From: Bacillus ndiopicus
Lineage (GTDB): Bacteria > Bacillota > Bacilli > Bacillales_A > Planococcaceae
Direction of reading: 5' to 3'
Assembly (NCBI RefSeq): GCF_000612805.1
Contig: NZ_HG964403.1
Coordinates: 1-64,000, forward strand
Length of the DNA stretch: 64,000 nucleotides
Part shown: positions 58,678 through 64,000 of the stretch, piece after piece
How the letters are laid out: every line of letters begins with the position of its first letter
Numbering within the stretch: the first letter of the stretch is position 1
Translations under genes and position numbers: made by a program
The notes under the pieces: generated by a model
Database searches by the model: none
Seen by the model: the letters and a program-made list of their open reading frames with translations, nothing else
What the model was told of the DNA's origin: nothing

Positions 58678-60276
58678 ATGGATTTTTTAAAACAGCCGTT
58701 TCATTCACAGCGCTATACATATTTTGCACGTAAAGGAATGGTGGCAACATCACAGCCACTTGCTGCACAGGCAGGCTTAGAAATTTTAAAGAAAGGCGGA
58801 AATGCTGTAGATGCAGCGATTGCAACAGCAGCAGTTCTAACGGTTGTTGAGCCAACCTCTAATGGCATCGGTGGTGATGCCTTTGCTATCGTTTGGATGA
58901 ATGGGGAAATGCATGGCTTAAATGGCTCAGGACCAGCTCCAAAGTCTATTTCAATCGATGCGGTACGTGAGCGTGGCTTTGAAAAAATGCCTGTTTATGG
59001 CTTGCTACCAATAACTGTTCCAGGTGTACCAGCATCTTGGGCAGCATTATCAAAAAAATTTGGTAAGTTGTCGCTGCTTGAAGCGTTAACACCTGCGATA
59101 GAATATGCAGAAAAAGGCTTCCCACTATCACCGATTTTAGGGAGCTATTGGGAAAAAAGCTATACGAAATTTAAAGAATCTTGCACTTCAGCAGAGTTTG
59201 AAGCATGGTTTACAACATTTGCCCCAAAAGGATGCGCTCCAAAAATTGGTGAAATTTGGTCGTCGCAAGGTCACGCAGACACTTTACGCTCAATTGCTGA
59301 AACAGATGCACGCAGTTTTTATGAGGGTGAATTAGCACATAAAATTGATGCTTTTATGAAGGAGCATAACGGTTTTTTAACAAAAGAAGACTTAGCAAGC
59401 TATGAGCCAGAATGGGTGAAGCCTGTTTCTGTAAACTATAGAGGCTATGACGTATGGGAAATTCCGCCGAATGGTCATGGTATTGTTGCGACGATGGCAC
59501 TTAATATTTATCAACAGCTAGAGCAGCCTAAATGGAAAGATGCGGATACACTTCATGCACAAATCGAGGCAATGAAGGCTGCATTTACGGATGGGAAGGC
59601 ATATATAACTGAGCAAGCAGAAATGCCAGTAACTGTTGATTATTTATTATCTGAGGAATATGCAAAATTAAAGGCCTCAGAAATTACAGAACGCGCTGCT
59701 AGCCCTGCACCAACAAAAATACCTTCTGGCGGTACAATATACTTAGCGACAGCTGATGAAGATGGCAATATGGTATCGTATATCCAAAGTAACTACATGG
59801 GCTTTGGCTCAGGTGTGGTTGTGCCTGGAACGGGGATAACATTACAAAATCGGGGACACGACTTTTCATTAGATCCGCAGGCACCAAATGCACTACGAGG
59901 TGGCAAACGCTCATACCATACAATCATACCAGGATTTTTAACAAAGGATGGCGAGGCAGTTGGACCATTTGGTGTGATGGGTGGCTATATGCAACCACAA
60001 GGACATATGCAAGTTGTCTCACATACAGTGGACTTCAACTTAAATCCACAGGCGGCGCTCGATATGCCAAGATGGCAGTGGACAGGTGAAAAAACAGTAT
60101 TAGTAGAGCCACACTTCCCACAATATTTAATTGAAGAGCTAAGACGAAAAGGGCATAATATTCAAATTAGCGAATCAGGTAGCTTTGGTCGTGGACAAAT
60201 TATTTGGCGCGATGCAGAGGGAGTATTAATGGGTGGTACGGAGTCTCGTACTGATGGGCATATTGCAGGTTATTAA
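58678..60276 (+). CDS. Gamma-glutamyltransferase family protein, YwrD-like
   Basis: This 532-aa enzyme has the N-terminal nucleophile fold of gamma-glutamyltransferases. AGLEILKKGGNAVDAAIA and NGIGGDAFAIVW match the large subunit. The predicted nucleophile is the Thr in SGGTIYLATADEDGN (near residue 353), where the precursor would self-cleave, with MGGYMQPQGHMQV near the end. No signal peptide is visible, unlike secreted Ggt and CapD, so it is likely cytoplasmic like YwrD. The ATG at 58678 has TTGGGGTG upstream. Confidence 0.92.
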   Translation: MDFLKQPFHSQRYTYFARKGMVATSQPLAAQAGLEILKKGGNAVDAAIATAAVLTVVEPTSNGIGGDAFAIVWMNGEMHGLNGSGPAPKSISIDAVRERGFEKMPVYGLLPITVPGVPASWAALSKKFGKLSLLEALTPAIEYAEKGFPLSPILGSYWEKSYTKFKESCTSAEFEAWFTTFAPKGCAPKIGEIWSSQGHADTLRSIAETDARSFYEGELAHKIDAFMKEHNGFLTKEDLASYEPEWVKPVSVNYRGYDVWEIPPNGHGIVATMALNIYQQLEQPKWKDADTLHAQIEAMKAAFTDGKAYITEQAEMPVTVDYLLSEEYAKLKASEITERAASPAPTKIPSGGTIYLATADEDGNMVSYIQSNYMGFGSGVVVPGTGITLQNRGHDFSLDPQAPNALRGGKRSYHTIIPGFLTKDGEAVGPFGVMGGYMQPQGHMQVVSHTVDFNLNPQAALDMPRWQWTGEKTVLVEPHFPQYLIEELRRKGHNIQISESGSFGRGQIIWRDAEGVLMGGTESRTDGHIAGY

Positions 60277-60283
60277 TGTTAAA

Positions 60284-60317
60284 AGGGGTGCAGGGAATTG
60301 AACTTCCCTACACCCCT
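60284..60317 (+). terminator. Hairpin after the gamma-glutamyltransferase gene
   Basis: AGGGGTGCAGGGAA pairs with TTCCCTACACCCCT. The T run is weak, so termination strength is uncertain. The rest of 60318-60452 shows nothing more. Confidence 0.6.
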
Positions 60318-60452
60318 GATTGTTGCTAAAACATCTATTTTAACGTATAGAAAAACTATTTTTGTAAATATAATTCAGTATTAATATAGAAGATTCGAGT
60401 TTCCTGAAAAATACTACGAATTTGCAGGGAACCGAGCGAAAGTTATACTAGC

Positions 60453-61406
60453 TTAACATTTTCGTGCTAATACACGTTTTGCGGCTTCAGCTATATTTGT
60501 AGGCAATAGCTCGTATTTGTTCAGTAAATCATCATTATCTGCTGATTCAGAGTTGCGGTCTTTAACACCTACAAATTCGATTGCTGTTGGTTTATTTGCA
60601 GCTAAAATTTCTGCAACAGCACTACCTAAGCCTCCGTAAATGCTATGTTCCTCTGCTGTTACAATTGCTCTGGTGTGTGCTGCTGCATGAATAATAGCTT
60701 TTTCATCAATTGGTTTAATTGAAGGCAAATGTAATACGGAAGCAGAAATATTTTGCTCAGCTAATATTTCTGCTGCTTCTAATGCGCGACTTGTTTGTGT
60801 ACCAGTAGAAATAATAGTAAGATCGGTACCTTCACGTAATAGAACGCCTTTTCCTAATTCAAATTGGTATTGATCGTCAAAAATAACAGGGTAGTTGTCG
60901 CGTGCTAAACGAATATAGACAGGCCCATTATACTGATTTGCCCATTTAATCATTGCAGCCGTTTCAACTGAGTCAGCAGGTGCTAACACAGTCATATGAG
61001 CTAGAGTTCTGAAAATCGCAATATCCTCTAAAGCTTGATGAGATTTTCCTGTTAAACCTGTTAATAAGCCACTGTAAGCGCCAATCATTTTCACATCTAG
61101 ATTCGTCTGTGCGATTTGGACTTGAATCTGGTCAAGGGCACGCTTTGACATAAAGGCAGCAAATGTTGCAACCCATGGCTGTAAGCCTGTTGTCGCTAAT
61201 CCAGCAGCAACACTTAACATATTTTGCTCAGCGATGCCCATTTGTAAAAATTTCTCTGGTAACTGTGTTGCGATAGTATCTATTTTTGTAGATGTTGCTA
61301 AATCTCCATCCAATACGTATACTTTTGCGTCAGCTTGCGATATTTCTAAAAGGGCAGTACTAAATGTATCTCGCATTGAAACTTTTTTAAGCTCAGAAAT
61401 TTTCAT
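60453..61406 (-). CDS. Transketolase, C-terminal subunit
   Basis: This 317-aa protein equals the pyrimidine-binding and C-terminal domains of a transketolase. LDGDLATSTK near residue 34 and the FLQMGIAEQNMLSVAAGLAT stretch (near residues 53-72, catalytic Glu) bind TPP, and VTAEEHSIYGGLGSAVAEIL lies in the C-terminal domain. It must pair with the N-terminal subunit encoded immediately upstream; its ribosome binding site lies in the last codons of that gene (TAGGAGG). It is the last gene of a sugar operon. Confidence 0.94.
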   Translation of the reverse strand: MKISELKKVSMRDTFSTALLEISQADAKVYVLDGDLATSTKIDTIATQLPEKFLQMGIAEQNMLSVAAGLATTGLQPWVATFAAFMSKRALDQIQVQIAQTNLDVKMIGAYSGLLTGLTGKSHQALEDIAIFRTLAHMTVLAPADSVETAAMIKWANQYNGPVYIRLARDNYPVIFDDQYQFELGKGVLLREGTDLTIISTGTQTSRALEAAEILAEQNISASVLHLPSIKPIDEKAIIHAAAHTRAIVTAEEHSIYGGLGSAVAEILAANKPTAIEFVGVKDRNSESADNDDLLNKYELLPTNIAEAAKRVLARKC

Positions 61407-62246
61407 TTATAATCCTCCTACGGCATTTAATTCGTTTAATGCCTTTGCTAATTCTTCGTCTGACGGGACTTTTGAGTGCCATAAATAATTGCCCTCCATG
61501 AAGCTAATACCTTTTCCTTTTACAGTATCAGCGATAATTACTGTAGGTTTTTGCTTCGTCGATTTTGCCTCTTCAAACGCTTGTAAAATATCAGTATAGG
61601 AATGACCATCTATACGAATAACATGCCAACCAAAAGCAAGCCATTTTTCTTCTAAAAGGTTGTTTGGTGCAGAACGTTCAGTTTCAGTACCAGCCCAACC
61701 GTATTGCTGTAGCTTGTTATAATCAAGTATGATAACAAGGTTATCAAGCTGATACTTTGGGGCGATAAATGCAGCTTCCCACACTTGTCCTTCTTGGGAT
61801 TCGCCATCACCAATCATGCAATAGGTGCGGAAATTTTGATTTTGTAATTTTGCCCCTAAAGCCATACCAACCGCTGCTGAAATACCTTGACCTAAAGAAC
61901 CTGTAGACATTTCAATTCCTGGCAAAGCTTTCATATCAGGATGTCCTTGTAATCTAGAATCTAAAGAGTCGAAAGTGAATAATTCTTCGTTTGGGAAGTA
62001 GCCTCTTTCAGCAAGAACGGCGTATAAACCAATTGCAGAGTGTCCCTTTGAAAGTACAAATCGGTCGCGTTCTGGATCATTTGGCTTGTTTGGGTCAATA
62101 TTCATTTCTTTAAAATACAGAACTGTTAATAAATCGATTGCAGATAATGGACCACCAATATGCCCAGCTCCTGCGTGATGTACAACTTTTAATAAATCTT
62201 TTCGTGCATTTGTAGCCTTTTCTTGTAATGAGTTAATGAGTGACAT
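61407..62246 (-). CDS. Transketolase, N-terminal subunit
   Basis: This 279-aa protein is the TPP pyrophosphate-binding half. HHAGAGHIGGPLSAIDLLTV near residues 22-41, SKGHSAIGLYAVLAERG near 68-84, and the GDGESQEGQVWEAAF ... DYNKLQ motif (near residues 146-177, Mg2+/TPP) are present. With the next gene it forms a split transketolase that moves two-carbon ketol units between sugar phosphates. AAGGAGG lies upstream. A palindromic operator sits between it and the kinase gene. Confidence 0.95.
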   Translation of the reverse strand: MSLINSLQEKATNARKDLLKVVHHAGAGHIGGPLSAIDLLTVLYFKEMNIDPNKPNDPERDRFVLSKGHSAIGLYAVLAERGYFPNEELFTFDSLDSRLQGHPDMKALPGIEMSTGSLGQGISAAVGMALGAKLQNQNFRTYCMIGDGESQEGQVWEAAFIAPKYQLDNLVIILDYNKLQQYGWAGTETERSAPNNLLEEKWLAFGWHVIRIDGHSYTDILQAFEEAKSTKQKPTVIIADTVKGKGISFMEGNYLWHSKVPSDEELAKALNELNAVGGL

Positions 62247-62270
62247 AAAATTCCTCCTTGATAATTATGG

Positions 62271-62285
62271 GGTAAGCGCTTAACC
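62271..62285 (-). promoter_or_regulatory. LacI-type operator before the transketolase genes
   Basis: GGTAAGCGCTTAACC holds the palindrome TAAGCGCTTA (62273-62282), also present in the operator at 63517-63530. It lies 25 bp upstream of the transketolase start, inside the operon. Confidence 0.75.
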
Positions 62286-62296
62286 ATTCTTGAAAA

Positions 62297-63475
62297 TTAT
62301 AAACTCACCGTCGTTTCAAGGAAATTTTCTTGAATAGGTGAGACATCTCCGTCTAAAAGAGGTGTTAGATAACTTGAAAACATTTCTTTAATCGTATTTG
62401 TAGTTTGGTCATACCATTGAATCGGGAAATGCTTTTCGATATCTACTACTTTTTTTAAAGAAACTGTGCCGTAAATCGGAATATAAGTAGTACCTTCTTG
62501 TCTAATCAACGTTACCATTACATTGTTATTGCCTTTTTGGACGGCTTCCCAAGCTTTAATTCCTAAAGTATATGCTTCCTCAACATCTATCATAGATAGA
62601 CAGCTAGTGCAACATCTTTGCCAAATACTGGTATCTATATAGCGAGTTGAGATTCCGAGATTTTGGTGAATTTGTTGTTTTAGAATATAAGATACACCAC
62701 CCAACTTCGGCCTATCGAGCGCATCGAAAAGAAGGTTATCAGAAGCAATTAATGTTTCGTTTTTATCACGAATACCTTCAGCAACAATAAGAAGTGTATG
62801 ACAATCATTGTTATTATTTCTTTCAATGCTTTCTAAACACTGCTCCATATGAAATGCAATTTCGGGTATATAAATGAGCTGCTGGCAGTTAGATTGAGAG
62901 TTTGCTGCTAGCGAGCAGGCCGCTGCCAACCAGCCAGTATTACGTCCCATTGTTTCTAAAATCGTTACTTTTTTAGGGCGCTCATAGCTATTAATATCGA
63001 ATGTAATATCCCGTGTACAAGAAATTAAAAACTTCGCTGCACTAGCATAACCAGGTGAATGATCAATTAAATTTAAATCATTGTCAATAGATTTAGGGAT
63101 GCCAATTGTATATAAGTCATAATTACTTTTACGAGCATACATACTAATTTGATGTGCAACATGCATTGAGCCATTACCACCAATATAGAAAAAGTAACGA
63201 ACATTTAGAGCTTTGAGTGTTTCAATAATGTGTTTTAAATGTTGTTCACCTACTTTTAAGCGACATGTTCCCAGCAATGCCCCAGGAGTGTATTTAATTT
63301 TATTTAGCTGTTGTTCTGAAAGAGAATCTAGACGCACAAATGTATTGTGGACTAATCCTTGTAATCCACCTTTTGCGCCGTAAATAGGGATATCGACTTT
63401 TTTGCGAATAGCAGTGACAAGCCCAACTAATGAACTGTTAATAACAGCAGTTGGCCCACCTGACTGAACAACCAT
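62297..63475 (-). CDS. Phosphofructokinase-like kinase (PfkA/PPi-PFK superfamily)
   Basis: This protein is at least 392 aa. SGGPTAVINSSLVGLV near the start, IGGNGSMHVAHQI (near residue 95) and IPKSIDNDLNLIDHSPGYAS (near residue 125) define the PFK fold; ETMGRNTGWLAAA is the MGR motif. The phosphodonor signature is mixed: Gly in GGNG (ATP-like) with Lys in PKSIDND (PPi-like). The sugar substrate is unknown. The ATG at 63475 is 26 nt away from AAGGAGG (63502-63508), while in-frame ATT codons at 63496 and 63493 are ideally placed, so the true start may be an ATT that restores the first beta strand. Confidence 0.85.
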   Translation of the reverse strand: MVVQSGGPTAVINSSLVGLVTAIRKKVDIPIYGAKGGLQGLVHNTFVRLDSLSEQQLNKIKYTPGALLGTCRLKVGEQHLKHIIETLKALNVRYFFYIGGNGSMHVAHQISMYARKSNYDLYTIGIPKSIDNDLNLIDHSPGYASAAKFLISCTRDITFDINSYERPKKVTILETMGRNTGWLAAACSLAANSQSNCQQLIYIPEIAFHMEQCLESIERNNNNDCHTLLIVAEGIRDKNETLIASDNLLFDALDRPKLGGVSYILKQQIHQNLGISTRYIDTSIWQRCCTSCLSMIDVEEAYTLGIKAWEAVQKGNNNVMVTLIRQEGTTYIPIYGTVSLKKVVDIEKHFPIQWYDQTTNTIKEMFSSYLTPLLDGDVSPIQENFLETTVSL

Positions 63476-63516
63476 AGCAGTTCCAGTAATAATAATACTC
63501 GCCTCCTTAAAATTAA

Positions 63517-63530
63517 GTTAAGCGCTTAAC
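63517..63530 (-). promoter_or_regulatory. LacI-type operator upstream of the kinase gene
   Basis: GTTAAGCGCTTAAC is a perfect 14-bp palindrome with the central CG step typical of LacI-family operators. It lies 42 bp upstream of the annotated kinase start, just after the regulator gene. Confidence 0.88.
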
Positions 63531-63572
63531 CTAATTTTACGTTATTATAAAATGAATTTTTAGAATTTTCAA

Positions 63573-64000
63573 CTACAAAGTTAAATTTTTTACTGTTTCT
63601 CTTTCAATAATTTCTGTTTTAAGCGTAATTGTTTGATGCGTTGTATCCCCATTAATTGCATTCATAAGAAGTTGGACTGCCTCTGTAGCAATATCTCGCT
63701 GTGGTTGCGCAACTGTTGTTAAAGAAGGCTCAACAATTTGGGCAAAGATACTATTATCAAAACCAATTATTGAAATATCCTCTGGCACACTTAAATTAAG
63801 TGTTTTACATGCTTTAATAGCCCCTGTGGCAATTAAATCATTACATGCAAAAAATGCAGTTGGTTTTGTAGGAAAGTCGTTCATAATTTGTTGTAGGCTT
63901 TTAAAGCCATCTTGAATTGTTGATTCTTTTGCATAATAATGTTCATCCATAGGAATAAGACCATTAGCACGCATCGCATCTGCATAGCCTCGAAAGCGTT
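63573..64000 (-). CDS. LacI-family transcriptional regulator, C-terminal part (cut by the window edge)
   Basis: About 142 residues of the effector-binding domain are visible, with the frame open to the window end (RFRGYADAMRANGL is the usual start of subdomain II). FFACNDLIATGAIKAC, ISIIGFDNS and PSLTTVAQPQRDI are LacI/PurR hallmarks. The helix-turn-helix lies outside the window. It is upstream of and co-directional with the kinase-transketolase operon and very likely binds its two palindromes. Confidence 0.93.
   Translation of the reverse strand, partial: RFRGYADAMRANGLIPMDEHYYAKESTIQDGFKSLQQIMNDFPTKPTAFFACNDLIATGAIKACKTLNLSVPEDISIIGFDNSIFAQIVEPSLTTVAQPQRDIATEAVQLLMNAINGDTTHQTITLKTEIIERETVKNLTL

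Noticed and set aside
60453-62246. Sulfosugar transketolase (SqwGH-like) assignment
   Set aside because: Split transketolases serve many routes and no sulfosugar isomerase, reductase or transporter gene is in the window.

Overview
The window looks like a chromosomal segment of a low-GC, Gram-positive, endospore-former-type Bacillales. Its closest resemblance is probably to the Lysinibacillus/Solibacillus group; that placement is inferred from gene content and style, not from a marker gene. Supporting signs are AGGAGG-type ribosome binding sites, frequent TTG/GTG starts, a complete seven-gene Mrp antiporter operon, a BceAB-YxeA module, a yrkDEFHIJ-like persulfide cluster, and csoR-copZ-copA. 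No rRNA, tRNA, CRISPR array or intact mobile element was seen. The right edge cuts a LacI-family gene.

Layout: 1-2305 holds a 21-bp repeat array, a lysine riboswitch and the lysine permease it controls. 2502-12511 is a mixed housekeeping/accessory stretch: MntH with a MntR-like box, a 13-repeat Sel1 protein, a YkvA-like protein, a GNAT/EamA pair, a PfkB kinase with a phosphatase-like partner, a HEPN-like/CBS protein, DUF421 and an Fsr-type exporter. 12565-14330 holds a divergent DUF4279/secreted-protein pair and a scrambled IS3-family remnant that sits inside a former terminator. 14327-21198 is a KdpD-like USP protein followed by mrpABCDEFG. 21199-22264 carries a cluster of DnaA boxes and a NERD-domain gene, followed by the second 21-bp repeat array. 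22597-26142 is a GntR-ABC-membrane protein-phosphoesterase cassette with a clear promoter/operator.

27240-31832 is a CstR-controlled persulfide/thiosulfate operon: DsrE, membrane rhodanese, rhodanese, TusA-rhodanese, rhodanese-metallo-beta-lactamase, TusA and a TSUP exporter. About 6 kb further on, 32889-38351 holds PCYCGC lipoprotein, NhaC, CopA, CopZ and CsoR genes with related G-tract operators. Two CsoR-family repressors therefore work on look-alike DNA sites in one neighbourhood. 38450-38615 is the third 21-bp array. 38663-46037 has TlpA, AlaX, DUF6509, VanZ, DUF418 and CoA-disulfide reductase genes. 46395-51611 is BceAB-YxeA facing a conventional OmpR/histidine kinase pair. 51854-60276 has a MerR-autoregulated VOC cassette, an ECF-like sigma factor, an acetamidase with an inserted zinc ribbon, two unrecognised genes and a YwrD-like gamma-glutamyltransferase. 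60453-64000 is a LacI-controlled sugar operon (PFK-like kinase and split transketolase) with two matching palindromic operators.

The most unusual items are the three unrelated-sequence but same-period (about 21 bp) intergenic arrays, the DnaA-box cluster away from any visible origin, the HEPN-like/CBS fusion, the operators that double as Shine-Dalgarno sequences in the persulfide operon, the small secreted protein with its divergent DUF4279 neighbour, and the sugar operon whose kinase appears to lack a standard start codon at its ribosome binding site.
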